Shown: piece after piece, positions 1 to 7,778 of the stretch
Numbering within the stretch: the first letter of the stretch is position 1
Layout of the letters: each line of letters starts with the position of its first letter
Source of the DNA: Haemophilus sp. CCUG 60358
Lineage (GTDB): Bacteria > Pseudomonadota > Gammaproteobacteria > Enterobacterales > Pasteurellaceae
Reading direction: 5' to 3'
Length of the DNA: 64,000 bases
NCBI RefSeq assembly: GCF_001679485.1
Contig: NZ_LZOZ01000001.1
Location: 176,585-240,584 of the forward strand
Translations under genes and position numbers: made by a program
The notes under the pieces: model-generated
Databases searched by the model: none
Told to the model about the DNA's origin: nothing
The model's input: only the letters and a program-made list of their open reading frames with translations

Positions 1-176
1 CGGCTGAACCGACCGCACTTTACAATACACCTAAATCAGCCAAAGAATTCCAACAACAAATTAAGAAATTGGAACAACAAATGTATAAATTTGCTCAAGA
101 TCTTGAGTTTGAAAAAGCCGCCGCAGTACGCGATCAGCTTCATCAATTGAGAGAGCAGTTTATGATATCGGAATAG
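1..176 (+). CDS. uvrB: UvrB C-terminal fragment (excinuclease ABC subunit B)
   Basis: The window opens inside a rightward gene; frame 3 is open to a TAG at 174-176. The roughly 57 residues visible form a UVR domain: a lysine/glutamine-rich helix followed by the motif [17 protein letters not shown], which in UvrB binds the matching UVR motif of UvrC during nucleotide excision repair. The upstream ATPase/helicase body lies outside the window. UvrC carries a similar motif, but in UvrC it is internal, whereas here the protein stops about 10 residues after it, as in UvrB. A USS complement (ACCGCACTT) lies within the coding sequence near position 12. Confidence 0.85.
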   Translation, partial: AEPTALYNTPKSAKEFQQQIKKLEQQMYKFAQDLEFEKAAAVRDQLHQLREQFMISE

Positions 177-180
177 AGTA

Positions 181-212
181 AAAGTGCGGTCAAATCAATT
201 TGACCGCACTTT
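181..212. terminator. USS inverted-pair terminator between uvrB and htrA
   Basis: Arms 181-194 and 199-212 are perfect 14-bp complements, each holding AAGTGCGGTC or its complement, with a 4-nt loop. The flanks are T-rich on the + side and end in TACTC on the other. It sits between two convergent genes and probably serves both. Confidence 0.8.
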
Positions 213-216
213 CATT

Positions 217-1608
217 TTATTGCACTAATAAGTAGAAGTTATTTTTACCACGTAAGATATTGAGTGCAACAGCAGATGGTTTTTCATCTAGCGCTTTGCG
301 TAAGTCTTGCGTGCTTTCAATTGGCTGGCGGTTGATGCCGATGATGATATCACCCGATTTTAAACCGCGTTGTGCTGCCATTGAATTTGGCTGTACTTTG
401 CTAATTTCCACACCTTTAACGCCTTTTGCATCATAGTTGCTTAAGGTTGCACCATCTAATGCTGGAAGTTCCGTTTTGCTCGCAGTTTGAGTGCCATCGT
501 CTGCTTGTAAGGTCACTTTTACGTTTTCAGATTTACCATCACGTAAATAAGTAAGTTCAATTTCTTTGCCTGCACCAGAAGTCGCGATTTTAGCTCGCAT
601 TTCGGCAAAGCTTGAGATTTTTTGACCATTCATTGCGGTAATTACATCACCCGCTTTTAAGCCTGCTTTTTCGGCAGCAGAATTTGGAATGACTTCACTC
701 ACAAAAGCACCTTGTTGCGCACTGACATTAAAGGCTTTCGCTAAATCTGCATTTAATTCGCCACCTTTAATACCGAGTAAACCACGGCGTACTTCACCAA
801 ATTCTAAGATTTGTTGCACAAGATTGTTGGCTTGGTTGCTTGGAATTGCAAAGGCAATCCCGGCGTTACCGCCACTTGGAGAAATAATAGCCGTATTGAT
901 ACCAATTAATTCACCTTGTAAATTCAATAATGCACCGCCAGAGTTACCACGGTTTACCGCCGCATCGGTTTGAATATAGTTTTCATACGCACCGCTATCT
1001 GAACCAGTAGAGCGGCCAAGTGCTGAAACAATACCAGAGGTTACAGTTTGGCCTAAACCGAATGGGTTACCGATAGCAACGGTGAAATCACCTACGCGTA
1101 ATTTATCGGAGTCAGCCATTTTGATCGCGGTAAGGTTAGTTGGTTTTTCGATTTGTACTAAAGCGATATCAGATTGTTCGTCTTTTCCAACGAGTTTTGC
1201 TTTGAATTCACGTCCGTCTTGTAATTTTACGGTGATTTTATCCGCACCATCTACCACGTGATTATTAGTTAAAACATAGCCTTTATCTGCATTGATGATC
1301 ACGCCAGAACCTAAACCTCGGAAGTTGCGTGATGAGCCACGGTTTCCACCAAATTGTTCGCCAAATTGATCACCAAAGAAAAATTTAAATTCTTCCGGGA
1401 TGTCATCAGGTAATGCTGAACGGCTGTTTGCTTTTGCTTTGCCTTCAACGGAAATCGTCACAACAGCTGCTTGCGCTTTTTCTAACATTGGCGCTAGGCT
1501 GCCTTGTTCTACGATTTCATTCGGAATAGCTGCTTGAGCGGATAAAGAGGTCGCAAATACGCTTAAACCTAATGCGATGCCGGTTAATACAAAATTTCTT
1601 TTCTTCAT
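217..1608 (-). CDS. htrA: Periplasmic serine protease/chaperone, HtrA (DegP/DegQ) family
   Basis: A 463-residue envelope protease that degrades or holds misfolded periplasmic proteins. The start is taken at ATG 1606-1608, which begins a typical signal peptide (MKKRNFVLTGIALGLS, cleavage near SAQA-AIP) and follows a GGAGA ribosome site; a longer in-frame start 14 codons upstream lacks these. Catalytic triad: His117 (TNNHVV), Asp147 (SDIAL), Ser223 (GNSGGAL). Two PDZ domains follow, about residues 260-350 and 370-460. Length lies between E. coli DegQ (455) and DegP (474), so the exact paralogue is not settled. A sigma-E-like promoter lies directly upstream. Confidence 0.93.
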   Translation of the reverse strand: MKKRNFVLTGIALGLSVFATSLSAQAAIPNEIVEQGSLAPMLEKAQAAVVTISVEGKAKANSRSALPDDIPEEFKFFFGDQFGEQFGGNRGSSRNFRGLGSGVIINADKGYVLTNNHVVDGADKITVKLQDGREFKAKLVGKDEQSDIALVQIEKPTNLTAIKMADSDKLRVGDFTVAIGNPFGLGQTVTSGIVSALGRSTGSDSGAYENYIQTDAAVNRGNSGGALLNLQGELIGINTAIISPSGGNAGIAFAIPSNQANNLVQQILEFGEVRRGLLGIKGGELNADLAKAFNVSAQQGAFVSEVIPNSAAEKAGLKAGDVITAMNGQKISSFAEMRAKIATSGAGKEIELTYLRDGKSENVKVTLQADDGTQTASKTELPALDGATLSNYDAKGVKGVEISKVQPNSMAAQRGLKSGDIIIGINRQPIESTQDLRKALDEKPSAVALNILRGKNNFYLLVQ

Positions 1609-1650
1609 AGAGTTCTCCAAGTAAAAATAAATGACTGAATAAGTGTTCAT

Positions 1651-1678
1651 TCAGACAAAGAAATGGGGGAAATGTTCA
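1651..1678 (-). promoter_or_regulatory. Sigma-E-type promoter of htrA
   Basis: On the minus strand TGAACAT (1672-1678) and GTCTGA (1651-1656) are separated by 15 bp, close to the sigma-E consensus GGAACTT-15/16-GTCNNA. The start point would fall about 37 bp before the htrA ATG. degP is a classical sigma-E target in enterobacteria; the assignment here is by pattern only. Confidence 0.6.
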
Positions 1679-1911
1679 GTAAAAACAAGGGAGTTTAAAA
1701 AAATATTTAAAAAAGTACGGTCGGAATTGAAATTGTTCTTTATGACCACATTTTATTTAATTTATTTGTGTATTTTGGAGAATAAACAGGGGAGCTTTTT
1801 AAAATGTAGCAGGTACAACCTATTTTTACGCCAAAATCCTTGCCAGATAAAGTGAAAGGTAGTTTAATAACGACCTACTTGGATTGCTTAACAAGTACAA
1901 GTTTTATGCAG

Positions 1912-1940
1912 TTGTATAAAATTAGTGTATGAATTTAAAT
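1912..1940 (+). promoter_or_regulatory. Candidate aroG promoter
   Basis: TTGTAT (1912-1917) and TTAAAT (1935-1940) are spaced 17 bp apart. Transcription would start near 1947, inside the TrpR-like operator. The 374-bp gap between htrA and aroG (1651-2024) otherwise holds only the htrA promoter and AT-rich sequence; a 70-codon reading frame at 1643-1855 has no family resemblance or ribosome site. Confidence 0.5.
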
Positions 1941-1959
1941 GAACTAGTTTACTAGTACA
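1940..1959 (+). promoter_or_regulatory. TrpR operator upstream of aroG
   Basis: TGAACTAGTTTACTAGTACA differs at only three positions, the two ends and one central base, from the E. coli trp operator CGAACTAGTTAACTAGTACG. It overlaps the predicted aroG start point, the right geometry for repression by tryptophan-bound TrpR. In E. coli TrpR controls aroH while aroG is under TyrR. Confidence 0.8.
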
Positions 1960-2024
1960 AAAAATAGGTGTAGAGTAACGCCATTAGATTTTAAGCATAA
2001 CATTTAAGATTTAGAGAGTGACAT

Positions 2025-3116
2025 ATGGCGACGAAGAAAGAAGATATCGAAATAAAAGTTGCAAATGACGATACCCGAATTGAAAAAGTGGATCAGGTAT
2101 TGCCTCCCATTGCTTTATTAGAAAAATTTCCTGCAAGTGAAGAAGCAGCTGAGTTAGTTCGTGAAACCCGTTTATATGCCCACAATATTATTCATGGAAA
2201 AGACGACCGTTTACTTGTGGTAATTGGTCCTTGTTCTATTCATGATCCTAAAGCGGCATTAGATTACGCAAAACGTTTAAAAGTATTACGTGATGAATAT
2301 AAAGATACACTTGAAGTGGTGATGCGCGTTTACTTTGAAAAACCGCGTACAACAGTGGGCTGGAAAGGCTTAATTAACGATCCTTATTTAAATGATACGT
2401 ATCGTTTAAATGATGGTTTACGTATTGCGCGTAAATTATTATCTGATATTAATAACTTAGGTGTGCCATCAGCCGGTGAGTTCTTAGATATGATCACACC
2501 GCAATATGTGGCAGATTTTATGAGTTGGGGTGCAATTGGTGCGAGAACAACTGAATCTCAAGTTCACCGTGAATTAGCTTCAGGTTTATCTTGTGCGGTA
2601 GGATTTAAAAATGGCACAAATGGTGGCGTAAAAGTCGCCTTAGATGCAATGGGTGCGGCAGAAGCTTCGCATTATTTCTTATCCGTAACAAAATTTGGTC
2701 ATTCTGCTATTGTTTCAACAAAGGGAAATGAAGACTGCCACATTATTTTACGTGGTGGAGATAAAGGCCCTAACTATAAGGCTGAAGACATTGTAAAAGT
2801 GTGTGCAGAGATCGAAAAATCAGGTCGTATTCCACATGTCATGGTTGATTTCAGCCATGCAAATAGTAGCAAACAATTCAAAAAACAAATGGAAGTTTGT
2901 GAAGATGTTTGCCAGCAAATTGCAGGCGGTTCAAAACAGATCTTTGGTGTCATGGTAGAAAGCCATATCGTTGAAGGTCGTCAAGATTTAGTCGATGGTA
3001 AAGCGCAGACTTACGGACAAAGTATTACTGATGCCTGTATCGGTTGGGAAGATACAGAAATCTTGTTAAAACAACTATCTGATGCAGTAGCGGCTCGCCG
3101 TCGAGTAAATAACTAA
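2025..3116 (+). CDS. aroG: 3-deoxy-D-arabino-heptulosonate 7-phosphate synthase (class I DAHP synthase)
   Basis: Condenses phosphoenolpyruvate and erythrose 4-phosphate in the first step of the shikimate pathway. The 363 residues match class I (AroFGH) enzymes: VIGPCSIHDP near residue 67 carries the metal-binding Cys, KPRTTVGWKGLINDP near 106 the substrate-binding Lys/Arg residues, and DFSHANSSKQ near 280 the conserved C-terminal motif. It is about 13 residues longer at the N terminus than E. coli AroG. ATG 2025 follows AGAGAG. Feedback specificity cannot be read with confidence, but the upstream TrpR operator indicates tryptophan-responsive transcription. A USS-pair terminator follows. Confidence 0.95.
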   Translation: MATKKEDIEIKVANDDTRIEKVDQVLPPIALLEKFPASEEAAELVRETRLYAHNIIHGKDDRLLVVIGPCSIHDPKAALDYAKRLKVLRDEYKDTLEVVMRVYFEKPRTTVGWKGLINDPYLNDTYRLNDGLRIARKLLSDINNLGVPSAGEFLDMITPQYVADFMSWGAIGARTTESQVHRELASGLSCAVGFKNGTNGGVKVALDAMGAAEASHYFLSVTKFGHSAIVSTKGNEDCHIILRGGDKGPNYKAEDIVKVCAEIEKSGRIPHVMVDFSHANSSKQFKKQMEVCEDVCQQIAGGSKQIFGVMVESHIVEGRQDLVDGKAQTYGQSITDACIGWEDTEILLKQLSDAVAARRRVNN

Positions 3117-3140
3117 TAATTTTTTATTTTTCAGATGATT

Positions 3141-3176
3141 AAAAGTGCGGTTAATTTTGACCGCACTTTTTTTTTG
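3141..3176. terminator. USS inverted-pair terminator after aroG
   Basis: AAAAGTGCGGT and ACCGCACTTTT form the stem around a TAATTTTG loop, followed by a long T run (3167-3175). Confidence 0.85.
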
Positions 3177-3238
3177 TATTACTATGAAAGATAATAAAAA
3201 AGGTGTATGTTAGAGCTAAGAAATGAGACAGGAGAAAT

Positions 3239-4159
3239 ATGATGGGCGATACGATAAATGGTCTGTTAATTGTTTTAATACCTATGCTATTAGGCTATTT
3301 ACTTAAGACTAATAATAAATCCTATATCATAAAAATTAATCATATTGTGATGTTTTTGCTCTATATCATCCTTTTCTTAATGGGGTATTTGCTTGGACAG
3401 TTAGATGATTTAGAGAATAAACTCCCTATTATTGGCACAACTGCGGTGACGCTATCGGCGATCATTTTGGGATCCAATATGATTGGTTTAATGTTTTATG
3501 ACCGTTTTAATCCAGCAGAGCCACTTAAATCACAAGGTAAAATTGATTCTCGTTGGCACTCCTTAATTGACTCTCTCAAACTTTCCGGCACAGTGGTAAT
3601 TGGCACCCTTTGTGGTTTCTTATTCAAATCCTATCTCATGTTACCTACAGGTATTAATCTGTATGTATTGATTGTACTGATTTTCTTTGTAGGGATTCAG
3701 CTAAGAAATAACGGCATTTCCTTGAAAGAAGCCCTTTTCAATAAACGAGGTTTCCAAACGGGAATGGTGTTTACTTTTACTTCATTACTAGGAGGTATCA
3801 TTGCTGCTTTTGTTTTGGCTATGCCAATTACGCAAGGACTGGCATTTGCCTCTGGAATGGGGTGGTATTCGTTATCCAGTGTAGTATTGACCAATGCATG
3901 GGGACCTGTACAGGGCAGTATTGCCTTTTTTAATGATTTATCCCGAGAAATTGTCAGTTTATTTGTCATCCCATTATTTATGCGCCATTTTCGTTCGACT
4001 GCAATTGGGATTACGGGTGCTACTGCAATAGATTGCACTTTGCCAATTATCCAAAAAGCGGGAGGCATTGAAGTCACGCCAATTGCGATTTCATTCGGCT
4101 TTGTGACGAATATTCTGCCACCATTGTTATTGGTTTTCTTTTCCAGTATTCCGCTATAA
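3239..4159 (+). CDS. lysO: LysO (YbjE)-family lysine exporter
   Basis: A 306-residue inner-membrane protein with about eight hydrophobic segments across its whole length. The layout resembles the LysO/YbjE (DUF340) family: a short N-terminal membrane half, a polar loop near residues 90-115 ending GKIDSRWHSL, then a C-terminal half with GMGWYSLSS near 205 and GFVTNILPP near 287. E. coli LysO exports L-lysine and toxic analogues; substrate here is by family only. Two adjacent ATGs (3239 and 3242) follow GGAGAAAT; either could be used. No lysine riboswitch is visible in the 60-bp leader. Confidence 0.8.
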   Translation: MMGDTINGLLIVLIPMLLGYLLKTNNKSYIIKINHIVMFLLYIILFLMGYLLGQLDDLENKLPIIGTTAVTLSAIILGSNMIGLMFYDRFNPAEPLKSQGKIDSRWHSLIDSLKLSGTVVIGTLCGFLFKSYLMLPTGINLYVLIVLIFFVGIQLRNNGISLKEALFNKRGFQTGMVFTFTSLLGGIIAAFVLAMPITQGLAFASGMGWYSLSSVVLTNAWGPVQGSIAFFNDLSREIVSLFVIPLFMRHFRSTAIGITGATAIDCTLPIIQKAGGIEVTPIAISFGFVTNILPPLLLVFFSSIPL

Positions 4160-4180
4160 AAAAGAAATACCAAAAAACAA

Positions 4181-4218
4181 AAGAGTTAATTGTTATTTTT
4201 CGATTAACTCTTTTTCTT
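4181..4218. terminator. Bidirectional terminator between lysO and hypF
   Basis: AAGAGTTAAT (4181-4190) pairs with ATTAACTCTT (4203-4212), followed by a T-rich run on the + strand. The genes on both sides converge on it. Confidence 0.75.
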
Positions 4219-4229
4219 ATATTTTAATG

Positions 4230-6509
4230 TTAGGGATTATCAGCTTGTCTATGCATGGCAATAACCGCCTGACCTAAACTGAGTCCGCCATCACCCATCG
4301 GTAATTTATGCGCACTTAGTACATGGAATTCGCTCAAATTTTCTTTTAATAAGCGACGTAGCAGTTGGTTATGCATCACACCACCAGATAACACGATGGT
4401 ACGACATTGGTGTTGTCGTGCTTGGTTTGCAGCAAGTTCAGCAAAACCTTGGGCGAGAGCATAGTGAAAGGCGAAGGCTTTATCTTCAACAGGTGCATGG
4501 TAATTTAACCAACTTTGCCAAAAGTAAGCTAAATCCAGTTTATTGCCGATAAGTGGCATTTTTACTGGAATATTGACCGCACTTTGTGCTTGGATAGCCA
4601 AAGATGAGGTGTTTGCTAGCGCTTCGAGATGGCAAGCCGCTTCACCTTCCCAAGAAACAATGGTTGGTGCAATACCGAGATCATAAGCTACGGCATCAAA
4701 TAAACGACCCGCAGATGATATAGGTGGACAATTGAGTCTGCGCTCAATGGCATTGACTAGTATTTGCCAATTTGGTTCAGTGCAAGTTTTGGTGAGTATT
4801 TCTTGCCATTGTGGCACAAATTGATGCAGGTGGGCCAGCCAGTTGCGCCAAGGTTGTTTGGCTGCAAGATCGCCACCTGGTAGAGCAACAGCAGGTAGAC
4901 CACCTAAATATTGACTATGTTGATAATCAACGAGTAGGCATTCGCCTCCCCAAAGTTGTCCATTTTCGCCCATGCCGATACCGTCTAGAGCAAGACCAAT
5001 TACAGATTCATTACAATTCTGCTCAGCCATTACGCTGACAATATGAGCATGATGATGCAGTACTTCTATTGGTGTGATTTGTTGCTGTTCGGCAAGTTGT
5101 TTACCAATGGAAGATGAAAAATAGCCTGGGTGAGCATCAACAGCGATGATGTCTGGTTTAAATTGATAAATACTTTGAAATAATTCAAGATTTTCACTTA
5201 ATTGTGACCGCACTTGTTCATTTGCTGTGTCGCCAATATGTTGGCTCAGTACGGCTTTATTGTGACGTAGTAAGCAGAATGTATTTTTCAGATCAGAACC
5301 TAACGCCAACACATTTTTTGTGCTTTGTGTTTCAAGTGGTATTTCATCAGGCACGTAGCCACGAGCACGGCGTAATGTTTCTAATCCATCGAAGGCAACG
5401 CGAACAAGGCTATCATCGGCACGTTGTAGAATATCGCGATTGTGACAAAGATAAAAATCCGTTAAATCAGCTAATTGTTCCACTGCATGTTCATTTTTCA
5501 ATACAGGAGGTTGCCCACTGGCATTCGCAGAGGTCATCACGAGTGGACGATTAACTGCACGTAACAACAAATGCTGCAGTGGATTACTTGGAAGCATGAC
5601 ACCGATTTCTTGCAAGTTAGGTGCGATGTTATCAGCAATATTGGGTACTTTATGTTTTGCTAGCAGTACAATTGGCGCAGCACTGCTGGTTAGCAATTCT
5701 GTTTCTTGAGAACTCAAATCCTGTAAAAACTGCAGATTAGGCACCATAATGGCTAATGGTTTTGTGGGACGATGTTTCCGTTGACGTAATAAATCAACAG
5801 TTTTTGGGTTATTCGCATCACAGGCTAGATGAAAACCGCCTAAGCCTTTAACAGCGACGATGTGACCTTGTTGCAATAAAAGTGCGGTCTGTTTTAGCGC
5901 GGTTTCATGAGTAAAAAGTGTTTTTTCTCGATCCTGCAACCAGATATGGGGTCCACAGACTGAACAAGCATTAGGTTGAGCATGAAAACGACGATCAGCG
6001 GGATCTTTATATTCTTTTTCACATTGTGGACAAAGCGGAAAAGAAGCCATCGCCGTGTTTTTTCTATCGTAAGGAATTGCCTTGATGATGGTAAAACGTG
6101 GGCCACAATGGGTACAATTAGTAAAGGGGTAGTGATAACGTCGATTGTTGGGATCGAATAAGTCGGCTAAACAATGTGGACAGGTCGCTGCATCGGGAAT
6201 AATTTGCGTGTCCATTTGATTGTTTTCGCTTTCTCGGATAGTAAAGCCTGTTATTGCAGTTGCTTCTGGCCAATCAATAGCGCGCTGAGTAATATCGGTA
6301 ATTTGTGCTAGCGGTGGGAGTTTGTTTTGTAAGTCGGATAAAAATTGCTCGAGTGCATCTGTTGGTGGAGAGACAAAACGAACTAATACGCCTTGTCCAT
6401 CGTTATTTACATCTCCGTTTAACTTATATTGATTAGCTAGAAGCCAAACAAAAGGGCGAAATCCCACGCCCTGAACTTTTCCTTTTATGCGTAATTCGAT
6501 CCCTTGCAT
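4230..6509 (-). CDS. hypF: HypF carbamoyltransferase, NiFe-hydrogenase cyanide-ligand synthesis
   Basis: Transfers a carbamoyl group from carbamoyl phosphate to the C-terminal Cys of HypE, the source of the cyanide ligands of the NiFe centre. The 759 residues show the full family architecture: acylphosphatase domain (VQGVGFRPF near residue 13), two zinc-finger segments with four CxxC pairs (about 105-185), a YrdC-like nucleotide-binding domain (VAVKGLGGFHLAC near 220) and a C-terminal Kae1-like domain with HHHAH near 485 and LSGGVMHNQ near 715. It lies leftward with hypC, 13 bp apart, so hypC-hypF probably form one transcript. At least three USS copies lie inside it, consistent with long residence in this genome. 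Confidence 0.96.
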   Translation of the reverse strand: MQGIELRIKGKVQGVGFRPFVWLLANQYKLNGDVNNDGQGVLVRFVSPPTDALEQFLSDLQNKLPPLAQITDITQRAIDWPEATAITGFTIRESENNQMDTQIIPDAATCPHCLADLFDPNNRRYHYPFTNCTHCGPRFTIIKAIPYDRKNTAMASFPLCPQCEKEYKDPADRRFHAQPNACSVCGPHIWLQDREKTLFTHETALKQTALLLQQGHIVAVKGLGGFHLACDANNPKTVDLLRQRKHRPTKPLAIMVPNLQFLQDLSSQETELLTSSAAPIVLLAKHKVPNIADNIAPNLQEIGVMLPSNPLQHLLLRAVNRPLVMTSANASGQPPVLKNEHAVEQLADLTDFYLCHNRDILQRADDSLVRVAFDGLETLRRARGYVPDEIPLETQSTKNVLALGSDLKNTFCLLRHNKAVLSQHIGDTANEQVRSQLSENLELFQSIYQFKPDIIAVDAHPGYFSSSIGKQLAEQQQITPIEVLHHHAHIVSVMAEQNCNESVIGLALDGIGMGENGQLWGGECLLVDYQHSQYLGGLPAVALPGGDLAAKQPWRNWLAHLHQFVPQWQEILTKTCTEPNWQILVNAIERRLNCPPISSAGRLFDAVAYDLGIAPTIVSWEGEAACHLEALANTSSLAIQAQSAVNIPVKMPLIGNKLDLAYFWQSWLNYHAPVEDKAFAFHYALAQGFAELAANQARQHQCRTIVLSGGVMHNQLLRRLLKENLSEFHVLSAHKLPMGDGGLSLGQAVIAMHRQADNP

Positions 6510-6522
6510 AACGCAATCCTAT

Positions 6523-6798
6523 TTATTTTTGATTTAAGCCAAGAAAATCGCCGACTTCGTGTTCTAGCTGGCTCATGGCAATTAAGGCTTCTTGCGTTTG
6601 TTTGGCCTCTTCTTCATCGATAATTGTCATGGCAAAACCCACATGCACGAGTACCCATTTACCGACGAGAGGTTTGGGGTCATCCTGACAAATTAATGAA
6701 ATATTAACCTCTCTTTTAACTCCGCACACATCGACTACAGCAAGCTGTAATGCGCTGTCAGCTACTTGAATGATCTGTCCCGGAATACCTAAACACAT
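6523..6798 (-). CDS. hypC: HypC/HybG hydrogenase assembly chaperone
   Basis: A 91-residue chaperone that works with HypD to carry the Fe(CN)2CO group and deliver it to the large-subunit precursor. It begins MCLGIPGQI, and Cys2 (exposed after Met removal) is the essential family residue; the beta-barrel segment [14 protein letters not shown] follows. ATG 6796-6798 has an AAGGACAG ribosome site. It is first in a leftward hypC-hypF pair, divergent from the hyf operon across 344 bp. Being the only hypC in the window it presumably serves HyfG; a HybG-type name is equally possible by sequence. Confidence 0.93.
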   Translation of the reverse strand: MCLGIPGQIIQVADSALQLAVVDVCGVKREVNISLICQDDPKPLVGKWVLVHVGFAMTIIDEEEAKQTQEALIAMSQLEHEVGDFLGLNQK

Positions 6799-6833
6799 AA
6801 TCTGTCCTTAGTTAGAATGTTTATGAGATGAAT

Positions 6834-6856
6834 TGTTTATTGTGAGGCAATAAACA
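6834..6856. repeat. Perfect 9-bp inverted repeat upstream of hypC
   Basis: TGTTTATTG (6834-6842) and CAATAAACA (6848-6856) flank TGAGG. It lies about 36 bp before the hypC start in the divergent hypC/hyfA region and could be an operator or a leader hairpin. No T run follows on either strand, so it is not a normal terminator. Confidence 0.6.
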
Positions 6857-7026
6857 TACTACGAAAGGGAAATTTTATCACGTAAGCATTTAAATTTGTA
6901 TAGCGATATTTCAAATAGGGTGATGTCCATTTGTTGAAAATTTGTTCACGTTTTTAACATAAAATTATTATGTTTCACCGTTATTTAACAGGGGCATCAC
7001 AGTAATAGAAAAACAATGGGAATCTT

Positions 7027-7040
7027 TTGATCTTAATCAC
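7027..7040. promoter_or_regulatory. FNR/CRP-type binding site upstream of hyfA
   Basis: TTGAT-CTTA-ATCAC matches the FNR consensus TTGAT-N4-ATCAA at 9 of 10 positions. The overlapping TTTGA-N6-TCACA (7026-7041) matches CRP at 9 of 10, so either regulator could bind. The centre is 61.5 bp before the start point predicted from 7083-7088, a standard class I activator position. The rest of the 344-bp gap 6799-7142 holds the inverted repeat at 6834-6856 and no gene. Confidence 0.55.
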
Positions 7041-7058
7041 AAATTTTCGAATTACTTC

Positions 7059-7088
7059 TTGAGCTTTACTTTTCGATAGGAGTATCCT
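7059..7088 (+). promoter_or_regulatory. Candidate promoter of the hyf operon
   Basis: TTGAGC (7059-7064) and TATCCT (7083-7088) are spaced 18 bp apart, a weak sigma-70 pair that would need an activator. No TGGCAC-N5-TTGCA sigma-54 element is visible in this gap. Confidence 0.35.
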
Positions 7089-7142
7089 TACTCCTAGAGT
7101 GGTTATTGTAGAAACGTTATTTACATACAAGGAGGGGAGTGT

Positions 7143-7742
7143 ATGAATCGTTTTGTAATCGGTGATCCGAAGGATTGCATTGGATGCAACACCTGTATGG
7201 CCGCTTGTAGCGAAGTGCATAAAGCTTTCGGATTACAATCTTTTCCACGCTTACAAGTCATGCGTAATGATGATGTAACCGTGCCAATTCTCTGTCGTCA
7301 TTGTGATGATTCACCATGTGCTACCGTGTGTCCTGTACACGCCATTACACATATTGATGACACCATTCAACTTAACGAAAGTCTCTGTATCGGTTGTAAA
7401 CTTTGTGGTATTGCTTGCCCATTCGGTGCAATTACCCAACATGGTTCAGCACCGATTGACGCACCAACCTATTATGAAGGATTCTCCTTCACTGATGCGG
7501 TAAAACGAGATATTCGTACTGCACCAGATAATACTGATTTACACAATATGTTGGCATGGCAACCTGGCGTAAAAGCCATTGCGGTGAAATGCGATCTTTG
7601 CTATTTCCGTGAAGATGGTCCGGCTTGTGTACAAACCTGTCCGACCAAAACGTTATTTATTATTAGTGATGAGAGTATCAAACAGGCTAACGAAAGAAAA
7701 CGTGAAATGGCAATGGTTTCTTCGCCTGCTATCCCAAGATAA
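7143..7742 (+). CDS. hyfA: HyfA, 4Fe-4S electron-transfer subunit of formate hydrogenlyase
   Basis: A 199-residue ferredoxin-like protein that passes electrons from formate dehydrogenase toward the hydrogenase. It has four clusters of cysteines: CIGCNTCMAAC near residue 15, CRHCDDSPCATVCP near 52, CIGCKLCGIACP near 85 and CDLCYFREDGPACVQTCP near 155, the HycB/HyfA pattern for four 4Fe-4S centres. The start MNRFVIGDPKDCIGC closely resembles E. coli HyfA. ATG 7143 follows AGGAGGGG. First gene of a ten-gene hyf cluster with short gaps throughout. Confidence 0.94.
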   Translation: MNRFVIGDPKDCIGCNTCMAACSEVHKAFGLQSFPRLQVMRNDDVTVPILCRHCDDSPCATVCPVHAITHIDDTIQLNESLCIGCKLCGIACPFGAITQHGSAPIDAPTYYEGFSFTDAVKRDIRTAPDNTDLHNMLAWQPGVKAIAVKCDLCYFREDGPACVQTCPTKTLFIISDESIKQANERKREMAMVSSPAIPR

Positions 7743-7778
7743 TTAGTGTGTTTAACTTGTAATCAATGGAGTGATATT

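Noticed and set aside
1643..1855. A 70-residue protein in the htrA-aroG gap
   Set aside because: Lys/Phe-rich sequence from AT-rich DNA, no ribosome site, and it covers the htrA sigma-E promoter.
3697..4173. A 158-residue leftward gene opposite lysO
   Set aside because: Its composition mirrors the membrane-protein codons of lysO, and it has no start signal or family features.
5880..5900. USS pairs inside hypF as terminators
   Set aside because: The USS copies in hypF are single and far apart, so no hairpin can form.
6889..6907. ModE (molybdate) binding site upstream of hyfA
   Set aside because: ATCGCTATA on the minus strand (6899-6907) resembles one half-site, but no convincing second half is at the right spacing.
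6799..7142. Sigma-54 promoter for hypC or hyfA
   Set aside because: No GG and GC pair at -24/-12 spacing was found on either strand.
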